From positions 1 to 24,937 of the forward strand of contig JANZKD010000006.1 in NCBI GenBank assembly GCA_025061245.1: a stretch of DNA of 24,937 nt, written 5' to 3'. The DNA comes from Candidatus Culexmicrobium profundum (lineage in GTDB: Archaea; Thermoproteota; Methanomethylicia; Culexarchaeales; Culexmicrobiaceae). Positions within the stretch are counted from its first letter, which is position 1, and every line of letters starts with the position of its first letter. This document shows, one piece after another, positions 1 to 8,072 of this stretch. Under the pieces are notes generated by a model. It made no database searches. It had not been told where the DNA came from and saw nothing but the letters and a program-made list of their open reading frames with translations. A program made the position numbers and the translations under genes.

Positions 1-845
1 TAGCCATCAGGAATAAGAGGATCATCAAGCACAGTTAAATCCTTACATGCAATTTTCACTCCATACTTTAGTGGTTTCCCTTGCTCTAATGCTACATCAG
101 CTTCCAAGGTATGTCCAATTGCCTCATGAAAGAGCGCTGCAGCAGCTTTTCCATCTAGGATTACTGGGAAACTCAAACCTCTATATGCAGGGTTCACCCT
201 CTTTGAAAGAGCTCCAGCTATACTTCTCTTGGCAAGAATTTTTGCTAATGATTCAGGGTTATGGCTAAATAATACTTCTAGACCTCCGCTTCCACCAAAA
301 GATATGGTTGATATATTCTTATTGCCTAAAACAATTGTTGAAGCAGCAAAGTCAACCAATGACTTCTCTTCAACAGCATCTGTACCCTCACTTGAAAATA
401 TGCTTCTTCTAATTTTATTTAATGTCACCACAACTTCTAGGCACTTAAATATATTGGAAAGCTTTTCTTTCACTCTATCGGCAAATGCTCTAATATACTC
501 TAATACATCATAAATAGCTGTTTCAGAGAAGGGTTGAAGCTGTGGAAATTTAAACTTCCCCTTAGCAACTACCCCTTCAGCCATCATTCTAGATTCAGTG
601 TTAGATTTTGCTAATTTCACAGACAATTTAACTAATTTTTCAAATTCTGGTTTAGTGCTAGAAGCTATTCCAAGTTTACCATCGACAATAACTCTTACAC
701 CGTAAACTTTAGATTTAGATTTATTAACTTCAATGGAGCTACCTCTTAAAGCTTCTTCAATTTGAGATAACTCATAAGTAATTATATCGGCATACTCAGC
801 TCCAAGCATTAATGCTTTCTCTATAATCTTACCAATCGGAATCAT
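1..845 (-). CDS. tldD: TldD/PmbA-family metalloprotease, N-terminal part (cut by window edge)
   Basis: This open frame runs from ATG at 845 off the left edge, giving 281 residues of a TldD-type protein (normally about 450-480). The first ~210 residues look like the TldD/PmbA N-terminal domain (start MIPIGKIIEKALMLGAEYAD). At residues 240-245 it carries HEAIGH, the HExxxH zinc motif characteristic of TldD, followed by TLEAD. The missing C-terminal half lies left of the window. TldD acts with its paralogue TldE/PmbA as a cytosolic protease that trims peptides. A TldE partner is often adjacent and may lie outside the window. A TATA-like stretch at about 867-876 and a perfect palindrome at 853-864 lie just upstream, so the mRNA may be nearly leaderless. 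TTG at 851 is an alternative start. Family assignment is firm; its substrate cannot be told from sequence. Confidence 0.9.
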   Translation of the reverse strand, partial: MIPIGKIIEKALMLGAEYADIITYELSQIEEALRGSSIEVNKSKSKVYGVRVIVDGKLGIASSTKPEFEKLVKLSVKLAKSNTESRMMAEGVVAKGKFKFPQLQPFSETAIYDVLEYIRAFADRVKEKLSNIFKCLEVVVTLNKIRRSIFSSEGTDAVEEKSLVDFAASTIVLGNKNISTISFGGSGGLEVLFSHNPESLAKILAKRSIAGALSKRVNPAYRGLSFPVILDGKAAAALFHEAIGHTLEADVALEQGKPLKYGVKIACKDLTVLDDPLIPDG

Positions 846-852
846 ATTCAAG

Positions 853-864
853 GAGATTAATCTC
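853..864. promoter_or_regulatory. 12-bp palindrome upstream of tldD
   Basis: GAGATTAATCTC is a perfect 12-bp palindrome, 8-19 bases upstream of the tldD ATG and immediately downstream of a TATA-like sequence (about 867-876, read on the minus strand). A dyad between TATA box and start is where archaeal repressors usually bind. Function is inferred only; a 12-bp AT-rich palindrome can arise by chance. Confidence 0.3.
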
Positions 865-969
865 ACTATAAGAATTAAAGTTTACTGAAACAATTTAAGG
901 TGACACTAAGTATAAGTAAATTAAATTACTAGCATCACCAATGAATATAGGGTTTAGAAGAGATATTCG

Positions 970-1494
970 GTGGGAATCTTGAGAGAAGAGATGTTAATCC
1001 CATATCCTTTTTCTAAGAGTGGACTATACATTCGTATACTGGGAACCTTGCTGTCAACAATTTTATCATTATATCTTTTATTCAACACCTTAATGATAGA
1101 ATTCATATTAAGCCTCTTAATAGTATTTCCAGCTTCTTACATTTTCTTCATCATACTTAACATCTTCAAGACTAGGAGGATAATATCTGAATTAGAAAAG
1201 AAGGATAGATACATTCAATCGAAACGTAAAGGTGAGAATTACTATAAATTTTTTATAAGAATAATGATGCTAGTCATAGCACCATTCATAGTAATACTCT
1301 TTAGTCCAGTAATAGGATTAGGATTGATATTAGGTGTTTTTTGCGGACATGGTTTTTCAGAAATAACGCATTATGCTTATGTGAAAGGAGCTGAAAGAAA
1401 ATTAAAGGGAAGAATCTATCATTTTACATCAATGGCGGGACCTGACGGATACTACTATACAGGTTTTAGAGTTGTAAGATTGGTAGAAGATTAG
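970..1494 (+). CDS. Small multi-pass membrane protein, unknown function
   Basis: I do not recognise this 174-residue protein. It begins at GTG 970, or at ATG 991 eight codons in. There are two hydrophobic segments at about residues 22-66, a basic, charged loop (about 68-92, rich in K/R/E), two more hydrophobic segments at about 93-125, and a polar C-terminus containing GPDGYYYTGF. The topology suggests four membrane spans with both ends in the cytoplasm. No catalytic motif is visible. It stands alone on the plus strand, divergent from tldD, and its last 29 bases overlap the end of the convergent minus-strand gene. A TATA-like stretch at about 908-926 could drive it. The start has no good ribosome-binding site, and a 13-codon ORF in another frame (941-982) overlaps it, so the true N-terminus is uncertain. 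Confidence 0.6.
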   Translation: MGILREEMLIPYPFSKSGLYIRILGTLLSTILSLYLLFNTLMIEFILSLLIVFPASYIFFIILNIFKTRRIISELEKKDRYIQSKRKGENYYKFFIRIMMLVIAPFIVILFSPVIGLGLILGVFCGHGFSEITHYAYVKGAERKLKGRIYHFTSMAGPDGYYYTGFRVVRLVED

Positions 1495-2335
1495 TATATT
1501 CAAAGGTTATAGGAGTGATTCCAAACCTAGTTTTAATATACATTTCAATAATAATGGAGACACGTACCTTTCCATTAACCATGTTTCTTGTTAACTTGAA
1601 TAATGGCACTTCAATTGAAACACTTCTTGACAAAGCTTTTGAAGGACTTGATATAAGTGGTGATCCATAAAAATTTTCAGTGTATGTTCTTGCTATTTCA
1701 CTTCCAAAATGTATTTTATATATGGTCATTGAAATTTCAATATTCTTTGTACCATGATTAAGTAGTACATATGTTACATTGAGATAAGCTTTTTCAGATT
1801 TTATGTAGACGTCAGCTTCTTTCACCTCTACATTTAGGAGCTTAATTGAATATACTCTTGAATTATAATCAGCATAATTGTAAGCTAAAAGAGTTAAAAG
1901 TAAAAGAGAAAAAAGTATATAGCCAATTTCAATGATTCTCGACCTATTAGTCATGGTTGAAAGATAGATGCCTAACGGAAGAAATATCAATGAAATTGGA
2001 GAAATAACTAGTAATACGTAGACAACAGCATTCCTTAAAGAATAAATTGTGACTAATTCTGCAGCTAAACTTCCAATATTTACTTGAATAGGATATCTAA
2101 CTAAGAGAACAGTAAAGAGAACACCTAATCCCATGGACAATAAATAACCTAAAAAAGCATTTTTCAAATCTCCAATTAAGAAGCCATACATTATAGATAG
2201 AAGACCGAAACCTACAGCGTAAACTAATGAATGAATATTAATTCTACCTGTGAAAACATGATTAAACAATACGTAGGAAAGAGATAGAGAATAGAGTAGG
2301 TTAAATAGGATGAGTAAGATATGCTTTTTTCTCAT
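1466..2335 (-). CDS. Membrane protein with C-terminal extracytoplasmic domain, last gene of the Dpp operon
   Basis: This 289-residue protein has about five hydrophobic segments in its first ~155 residues, then a ~130-residue beta-rich, N-glycosylation-site-containing tail (for example NVTYVLLNHGTKNIEI) that probably lies outside the cell. The tail resembles small immunoglobulin-like or LEA14-like beta domains, but I cannot name a family. The ATG follows the stop of the upstream permease gene by only three bases, so it is co-transcribed and probably translationally coupled with the ABC importer. This suggests an accessory or assembly role, or simply a passenger gene. Its 3' end overlaps the convergent gene at 970-1494 by 29 bases. 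Function unknown. Confidence 0.65.
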   Translation of the reverse strand: MRKKHILLILFNLLYSLSLSYVLFNHVFTGRINIHSLVYAVGFGLLSIMYGFLIGDLKNAFLGYLLSMGLGVLFTVLLVRYPIQVNIGSLAAELVTIYSLRNAVVYVLLVISPISLIFLPLGIYLSTMTNRSRIIEIGYILFSLLLLTLLAYNYADYNSRVYSIKLLNVEVKEADVYIKSEKAYLNVTYVLLNHGTKNIEISMTIYKIHFGSEIARTYTENFYGSPLISSPSKALSRSVSIEVPLFKLTRNMVNGKVRVSIIIEMYIKTRFGITPITFEYTNLLPILQL

Positions 2336-2338
2336 TTC

Positions 2339-3775
2339 TTAACGCCTAACCCTTAATCTTGGGTTTAAAATTTCATCTAATGCATGACCTAAAAGCACGA
2401 ATGCTAATGCCAAGAAGGTTATTGCTAAGCCGGGGGGAATTATCCACCACCACATAAACCTAAAGAAGGCTCCAGCATATCTGGCACTATATAACATTCT
2501 TCCCCATGATGGAACTGATGGATCACCCAAGTTTAAGAAGCTTAAAGTAGCTTCCAAGAGTATTGCGCCTGGAACTCTCATAACTAAGTTTATGTAAACA
2601 ATGGGTGTAAGCTGTGGCATAATATGGCGGAAAATAATATACATGTCTGGTGCACCTATAGCTCTGGCAGACTCTACATACATGCTATCTCTTATAGACA
2701 TTACATAAGCACGTGTATTTCTAGCAAAACCCATCCAACTGAATAGTGCTATTAAAGCAATTTCAAGATAAAGACTTTTACCTATGAAAACACTAATTGC
2801 AATTATAAGGGGAAGTATAGGAGTAAATAGTAAAGTATCTGTAAAATACATTAAAATTTGATCTACTACTCCACCCTTATAACCAGCTATTATACCTACA
2901 ACAAGTCCAATTGAAACGGAAATTACGGAAGCTAAAACTCCAACAAGTAATGAAACTCGAGTTCCATAAACTAGATTTGAGAATATATCTGATCCAAGAT
3001 TATCAGTTCCAAGTATCCCATAGAGCTTACCATAAATTCTAAACTCCTTAGTTCCAAAAGTTACCTCCACTCGGCCATTTCCCTTAGCAATAAATATTGA
3101 AGCTACTAACCTTAGGGTGTACGTACCCTGCGTGTCAAATATTTTTTCTCCGAGATCATCATGTGGAGAAAAACCAAGTTTAAGTTTAAGAGAAATGTCA
3201 CGTGCATCATAGGTTTCAGGAGTATCGAGACGAGTCAAATTAACAGCTATCGACATACTATCGTATACTTCATACTCTCTTCCACTAGGATGAATAATGT
3301 AGCATTTTATTCTAACATAACTTCCAATGGAATTATAAATAGCGATCTTATACGGTATCCTTCCACTAAACCGTTTAGGCGGATCATAAGTATAATCGAA
3401 GCTATATTCAAATATTGCATCTTTTACGGAGGGGCTGTTAGTAGAATGCGCTGTTATCTCTATTAATTCACCATCATTTCTTAAAGTTAAACCCTCACTT
3501 AAATGCTTGACATTCCAGTCATCAAAATTTATTTTTAAATAAATGTTTCTCGGAAAGTTACTATACTCAGAGAAAGTAGAGAACCATTCTGGATATGCAT
3601 AGCTATCTGCTAATCCCGTTTCATTTGGATCAACTGGAGCTATTATAGGAGCTAAAACAGCTATAAATACATATAGCAATAAAATTCCAAATCCAATTAG
3701 ACCGGTCTTATGAAGTTTAAGCTCAGTCAAGAAGCTTTTTAGAGCCTTAACCTTACTTTCTTGAAATTGCCCCAT
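2339..3775 (-). CDS. dppC: Peptide-type ABC importer permease, DppC family, with large extracytoplasmic insertion
   Basis: This is the second transmembrane subunit of a Dpp/Opp importer that moves peptides or oligosaccharides across the cytoplasmic membrane. Residues ~27-50 form the first membrane helix. The signature GTDNLGSDIFSNLVYG, which normally sits near residue 75-90 in DppC, is here at about residue 253, followed by the usual five-helix core and an EAA loop (YVESARAIGAPDMYIIFRHI) that contacts the ATPases. At 478 residues it is roughly 180 longer than bacterial DppC. The excess is a hydrophilic, beta-rich segment at about residues 60-250 between helix 1 and the core, predicted to face outside. 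The ATG follows the preceding permease stop by four bases, with GAGGTAAG as ribosome-binding site. Family assignment is firm; the transported substrate is not known. Confidence 0.92.
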   Translation of the reverse strand: MGQFQESKVKALKSFLTELKLHKTGLIGFGILLLYVFIAVLAPIIAPVDPNETGLADSYAYPEWFSTFSEYSNFPRNIYLKINFDDWNVKHLSEGLTLRNDGELIEITAHSTNSPSVKDAIFEYSFDYTYDPPKRFSGRIPYKIAIYNSIGSYVRIKCYIIHPSGREYEVYDSMSIAVNLTRLDTPETYDARDISLKLKLGFSPHDDLGEKIFDTQGTYTLRLVASIFIAKGNGRVEVTFGTKEFRIYGKLYGILGTDNLGSDIFSNLVYGTRVSLLVGVLASVISVSIGLVVGIIAGYKGGVVDQILMYFTDTLLFTPILPLIIAISVFIGKSLYLEIALIALFSWMGFARNTRAYVMSIRDSMYVESARAIGAPDMYIIFRHIMPQLTPIVYINLVMRVPGAILLEATLSFLNLGDPSVPSWGRMLYSARYAGAFFRFMWWWIIPPGLAITFLALAFVLLGHALDEILNPRLRVRR

Positions 3776-3779
3776 AATC

Positions 3780-4778
3780 TTACCTCAACCTTACTCTTGG
3801 ATCTAAAAGAGCAATAACTAGGTCAGCCAAATATAATGCAATAACTGTTAAGATAACTTGTATAAAAAGTACTGCCTGCACTACGGGATAATCAAATTGT
3901 GTTGCTGCAGAAAAGAGCCATCTTCCAACACCATACCATGAAAAAACAGTTTCAGCAATAACTGCACCTGAAATTATTCCTGGAAATTCAAGGGCTAAAA
4001 CGTTTATTACTGGTGCAAGAACATTCTTTAGGACATGCTTAATCATCACTTCTCTCTCAGTTAATCCTTTAGCCCTAGCGGTTAGTACATAATCTTCACC
4101 CAACTGTGTTAAAAATAGATTTCTAATGAAAAGTGCAAATCCACCTACACTCGTGATTAGTAGAGTTGTAAGTGGAAGTGCCATATGCCATAAAAGATCT
4201 GCCACATACTTTACGGGATCCCTAGGTGGAGGTCTACTTATAGTTCCAGCTATTGGGAACCATCTTAAATGAAAACCAAAAACCAATAACATCAAAAGTC
4301 CAACATAAAATAATGGAAATGCACTAATGAAAATACTTGTCCCTATCACAGAGGCGTCGAATCGAGTACCTCGCTTTGAAACAACAATTATACCAATAAT
4401 TAATCCCAATATTATTGTTAACACTGTAGAAGTACCAAATAAGAGAACGGTATTAGGAAGACGTTCCATTAACTCAGTGAAAACAGGTCTTCTAGTATAA
4501 AATGAGAATCCCATATTTCCAGCAAATAATGAAAGAACATATTTTATAAACTGTGAAAGTAAGGATTCATCTAAACCAAACTGCTTTCTAATAAGTTCTC
4601 TTTGAACTTCAGTTAAATTTGGATTTAAGAAGAAGAAGGAAGGATCAATACCCAGTACATAGTAGGGTAAGACTCTTAATAATAGGAATTGAAGGGTTAG
4701 AGATGAAATTATAACTGCAGCTCGATCTACAGCTCTTTTCCCCATGTATTTAAGTAGGCTAGCTCCTCCAGCACTCAT
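3780..4778 (-). CDS. dppB: Peptide-type ABC importer permease, DppB family
   Basis: This is the first transmembrane subunit of the Dpp/Opp importer, at 332 residues the normal length. Helix 1 lies at about residues 17-40 and is followed by a short external loop with the DppB-typical phrases VQRELIRKQFGLDES and GNMGFSFYTRRPV. The permease core follows, with the EAA loop EDYVLTARAKGLTEREVMIK at about residues 228-247 and the conserved end LLDPRVRLR. It pairs with DppC (four-base gap downstream) to form the channel. The ATG is preceded by GTGGAG eight bases away. Upstream, 68 bases separate it from the binding-protein gene and include an oligo-T tract that could be a partial terminator and also contains a TATA-like sequence. 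Confidence 0.94.
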   Translation of the reverse strand: MSAGGASLLKYMGKRAVDRAAVIISSLTLQFLLLRVLPYYVLGIDPSFFFLNPNLTEVQRELIRKQFGLDESLLSQFIKYVLSLFAGNMGFSFYTRRPVFTELMERLPNTVLLFGTSTVLTIILGLIIGIIVVSKRGTRFDASVIGTSIFISAFPLFYVGLLMLLVFGFHLRWFPIAGTISRPPPRDPVKYVADLLWHMALPLTTLLITSVGGFALFIRNLFLTQLGEDYVLTARAKGLTEREVMIKHVLKNVLAPVINVLALEFPGIISGAVIAETVFSWYGVGRWLFSAATQFDYPVVQAVLFIQVILTVIALYLADLVIALLDPRVRLR

Positions 4779-4809
4779 GTTATCGTCTCCACTAAGTCAC
4801 ATCTATTAG

Positions 4810-4827
4810 AAATATAAAAAGAAAAAA
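4810..4827 (-). terminator. Oligo-T tract after the binding-protein gene
   Basis: Read on the minus strand, this is a run of six Ts, a C, and five more Ts ending in ATATT, starting about 20 bases after the stop of the binding-protein gene. Archaeal RNA polymerase terminates at such oligo-T stretches without a hairpin, so it may make most transcripts stop after the binding protein. The same bases include TTTTTATATTT, which could equally serve as a TATA box for dppB (start 4778). Confidence 0.45.
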
Positions 4828-4846
4828 GTTTTCTTTGGTTTTGAGG

Positions 4847-6952
4847 CTACGACCTCTTCTTTAGCCATACTAACACGACGATCACTATGATTACAATGAC
4901 AATTCCAGCCATTATGTAGGGTAGATATCTCTGCCAGACAGGTAGTACGGTTACAGTGACGGATACAGATCGCCTTAGTTCACCTATGCTAAGTGGTTGA
5001 ACAGCAGTTATCTTTAAGTTATAGTCGCCTTCAAGTCCGCCAGTATCTATCTCTGCAGAATACACTCCGCTTTCTACATGTGTTGCAGTTACAGTTTTAG
5101 CAACTTTTCCATCCTTTTCAAGTTCAATGGTAACTGTTGCATTGGTAACCGCGTTTCCAGTGTAATCTGTAACTGAGAGTTCAACGGTTATTTTATCACC
5201 AGAATATACTACTTCATCATACTTACTTATGGAGGCAGTTAATCCCTTTTCAGGATGTCTCTTCCAGTACCCTAGATTCCATGTCAATAATATGTATTCA
5301 CCCAGTTGTCTCTCTTTGAAGATGAATGGTCCAGTTCCAATTAAGCAGGTTAAACCTTCAACTGTTGGATGTTCAACTTTACTTGGATCCCAAGCTTCCC
5401 ATCCACCATGCTCTTCAAGTAGAGTTTCGTTGCCCCATATGTGCATTGGAACTATTGGTACGTTGAAATCGTAGAAGTAAGCCCAACTTGTTCCATTAAT
5501 ATATACAGCTATTGTATAATCATCCAATACTTCAGTTTTGACCATGTTTTCAAATGCCTTTGCATAGAGCTGTGTAGGTTGCTTCTCTTTTATGAACCAG
5601 AATGTAAAGTTGACATCATGTGCCGTGAAGGGTTCACCATCATGCCAAGTAACATTTTTAGCTAGATAGAATGTTATTTTCGTTCCTCTCGAACCTTCAA
5701 TGTCAACTTCCTCCATTGTCCATTTTTCAGCAAGCCATGGATGATCAGATGATACTTCATTTGGATTAGCTACAAAGAGATTCTCGTAAACCATACCGAG
5801 AACTTGCCATTCATCTGCAGTTAGTGCAGTGAATGGATTGAGTACTCTTGGATCAGAACCAAGCGCATCTCTAAAGCATCCTCCAAACGGCTTGGGAATC
5901 TTATGTATGTCTAGTAAAGTGAAGTAGTGTTGACCACCCACAGGTTGACTTAGAACTACTCCAGCAACATCAGTTCTAAAGCCCACATTTGCACGACCCA
6001 TGTAAATTGGGATATAGGGTAACAGTTCTGCAGCCTTCTCCTGTGCTTTCCAAAGCCAGTATTGAGCTTCAGTTATGTTTGCGGTGTAATAGAACTTTTC
6101 TAGGTACTCATCTAGCTCTGGATCGCTTATACCCCAGAAGTTCCAGGAGCCGCCAGTTCTAAACAGCTCGTAAGCTAGAGTTGGAATTCTGGCCCATCCC
6201 AAGTATAAGATGAAAGATTTGAAAGTTTTAGCGTAAATCTGAGAAACTAATGCTTGAAATTCAATTGCTTCGATTTCAAGTGGAAGGCCGATACTTTTTG
6301 CATCTTCAATTATGTGTTGAGCCTCTTGGAATAGCCATGGAGCTTGCTCAGCTGGTGGAACTTGAATGTAGAAGGTTGGTAACTCATTTCCATTGGGATC
6401 ATACCATTTATTTTCCTCTTCATTATATGTAAAGCCAGCTTCAAGTAATACTTGTTTAGCTAGCTCTTTGCTGTATGGGTATGATTTAACATTTGGATTT
6501 GACCATGCACCGAAGGCTGGTGGGATAGGTGACTCTGTTGGATATCCAAATCCTTGAAATACTTCTCTAATTATCCAGTTCCTATCTATTAAATGTGCAA
6601 CTGCCTGTCGAATAGCAGTATAATTCCAGGGGTATTGCAGAGTATTTATACCTAGAAATTGTAGGTTGAATGTCTGATAAGATAAAATGTAAATATTTGG
6701 ATCATCTTTAACTTCTTCAAGTCTTGTGGCTTGAATAAAGGAAGTATCAATTTCACCAGCTTTAAAGGCCATGAGCTGGGCGTCATAATCGGTTATTATC
6801 GTGTATAGATACTCGTCAACTCTTGGACCGTATGGTTCCCACTTCCAATTTTCTTGTTCAGGGGGGACCTCCCCAGCATATACTATAGGTGCAATAGGTA
6901 CAATCTGCAGTAGAATTAATAGTAATCCCAAGGCTACATATAATTTTTTCAT
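4847..6952 (-). CDS. ABC importer substrate-binding protein, SBP_bac_5 (DppA/OppA) family, circularly permuted, membrane-anchored
   Basis: This 701-residue protein captures substrate outside the cell for the DppBCDF importer. Residues 1-~26 are a signal peptide ending near VYAGE, with no lipobox cysteine. The usual family order is reversed. Residues ~38-350 correspond to the middle and C-terminal lobe (RVDEYL, AFKAGEIDTS, FLGINTLQYPWN, RQAVAHLIDR, AKQVLLEAGF). Residues ~358-576 then carry the normal N-terminal lobe (DPRVLNPF, VYENLF, PWLAEKW, NVTWHDGEPFTAHDVNF, GTGPFIFKE). An Ig-like stalk (~577-672) and one membrane helix with KKRS tail (~676-701) follow, the anchor style of archaeal binding proteins. 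The ATG has GGTGA six bases upstream. A private TATA box and a downstream oligo-T tract fit high expression. Substrate unknown: peptides or oligosaccharides are both possible. Confidence 0.93.
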   Translation of the reverse strand: MKKLYVALGLLLILLQIVPIAPIVYAGEVPPEQENWKWEPYGPRVDEYLYTIITDYDAQLMAFKAGEIDTSFIQATRLEEVKDDPNIYILSYQTFNLQFLGINTLQYPWNYTAIRQAVAHLIDRNWIIREVFQGFGYPTESPIPPAFGAWSNPNVKSYPYSKELAKQVLLEAGFTYNEEENKWYDPNGNELPTFYIQVPPAEQAPWLFQEAQHIIEDAKSIGLPLEIEAIEFQALVSQIYAKTFKSFILYLGWARIPTLAYELFRTGGSWNFWGISDPELDEYLEKFYYTANITEAQYWLWKAQEKAAELLPYIPIYMGRANVGFRTDVAGVVLSQPVGGQHYFTLLDIHKIPKPFGGCFRDALGSDPRVLNPFTALTADEWQVLGMVYENLFVANPNEVSSDHPWLAEKWTMEEVDIEGSRGTKITFYLAKNVTWHDGEPFTAHDVNFTFWFIKEKQPTQLYAKAFENMVKTEVLDDYTIAVYINGTSWAYFYDFNVPIVPMHIWGNETLLEEHGGWEAWDPSKVEHPTVEGLTCLIGTGPFIFKERQLGEYILLTWNLGYWKRHPEKGLTASISKYDEVVYSGDKITVELSVTDYTGNAVTNATVTIELEKDGKVAKTVTATHVESGVYSAEIDTGGLEGDYNLKITAVQPLSIGELRRSVSVTVTVLPVWQRYLPYIMAGIVIVIIVIVVLVWLKKRS

Positions 6953-7008
6953 CTTAGCTCACCTTTCCCGCGTATATATCATGCTATAATTACATGTAGA
7001 TTTAAATC

Positions 7009-7021
7009 ATTTATATATTTA
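7009..7021 (-). promoter_or_regulatory. TATA box for the binding-protein gene
   Basis: On the minus strand this reads AAATATATAAATG, a good archaeal TATA element, about 60 bases upstream of the binding-protein ATG (6952). A start of transcription near 6985-6990 would leave a leader of ~35 bases with a GGTGA ribosome-binding site. It gives the binding protein a promoter separate from the ATPase genes. Confidence 0.5.
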
Positions 7022-7079
7022 CGCATTTCAGAATACTCTCCATTCAAATTAATGATTGTTAAAAACATCAGTAATACTG

Positions 7080-8072
7080 TTATCTATGCAGATGGCAGGC
7101 AACATAGTGACCCTTTGAAACTTCAATTAACTTAGGTTCAACCTCTTTACAAATCTTCATAGAATATATGCATCTTGGATGAAAACTACATCCACTGGGC
7201 ACATTTATTGGAGAAGAAACTTCTCCTTTAATAGGGATTTCACCTATCTTCACGCGGGGATCGGGTGTTGGAATAGCAGAGATCAGAGCTTTAGTGTATG
7301 GATGATATGGATTATCTATAACTTCCTCAACGGAACCAAGTTCAAATATCTTACCTAGATACATTATACCAATTCTATCGCAAATATACTTTGCAACAGC
7401 TAAATCATGTGTAATGAATAGATATGTCAGTTTATGTTCATCTCTCAATTTAAGCATTAGATTGAGGATCTCAGCTCGAATAGACATGTCCAACATAGAT
7501 ACCGGTTCATCAGCTACAATAAACTCGGGATTAAGAATTAATGCTCTTGCAATTGCAACTCTTTGACGTTGCCCTCCACTCAATTCATGAGGTCTTCTAT
7601 AAAGAAATTCTTCAGGCGGCTTCAATTCAACATCCTCGAGAATTTTTGTGACCAACTCCAACCTCTCTTTCTTATCTCCAATTTTATGAATTCTCAAAGG
7701 CTCCTCAACTATATCATAAACACTCATTCTAGGATGAAGCGACTCGTAGGGATCTTGAAATATTATTTGTGCCTTTTTTCTAAATTCCTTGAGCCTCACA
7801 TTATCATATTCAAGTACATTTTCACCCTTAAAGAGGACTTTTCCAGCTGTAGGCTCAACTAACCTCAAAATAGCCCTGCCAGTAGTAGTTTTACCGCATC
7901 CTGACTCACCGGCTAAGCAAAAAATTTCCTTCTCATAAATGCTGAAAGTTACTCCATCAACAGCTTTAATATAAAGCCTAGGCCGCCGCATGATAAGATC
8001 TATAAGCCCTGCTCGTACTGGAAAGTACTTTTTTAAATTAACAACCTCTATGACAGGTTTACCTGAAGTCAA
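7080..8072 (-). CDS. dppF: Peptide-type ABC importer ATPase, DppF/OppF family
   Basis: This is the second cytoplasmic ATPase of the importer, 330 residues, normal length. It has the Walker A GESGCGKTT (~57-65), the Q-loop IFQDPYESLHPRM, the signature LSGGQRQRVAIARAL, the Walker B FIVADEPVSMLD, and the switch histidine in LFITHDLAVA. The C-terminal ~70 residues form the oligopeptide-transporter extension, with four cysteines (GCSFHPRC, CKEVEP, ACH). In related Dpp ATPases such cysteines are reported to bind an iron-sulfur cluster. The likely start is TTG 8072, which overlaps the end of the preceding ATPase gene by 14 bases, so the two are translationally coupled and the proteins presumably form a heterodimer. 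GTC ATA following the TTG leaves no better start. Confidence 0.94.
   Translation of the reverse strand: MTSGKPVIEVVNLKKYFPVRAGLIDLIMRRPRLYIKAVDGVTFSIYEKEIFCLAGESGCGKTTTGRAILRLVEPTAGKVLFKGENVLEYDNVRLKEFRKKAQIIFQDPYESLHPRMSVYDIVEEPLRIHKIGDKKERLELVTKILEDVELKPPEEFLYRRPHELSGGQRQRVAIARALILNPEFIVADEPVSMLDMSIRAEILNLMLKLRDEHKLTYLFITHDLAVAKYICDRIGIMYLGKIFELGSVEEVIDNPYHPYTKALISAIPTPDPRVKIGEIPIKGEVSSPINVPSGCSFHPRCIYSMKICKEVEPKLIEVSKGHYVACHLHR

Noticed and set aside
5229..5665. Plus-strand open frames opposite the binding-protein gene
   Set aside because: They are antisense to a clearly coding region, have no recognisable domains and only reflect its codon usage.
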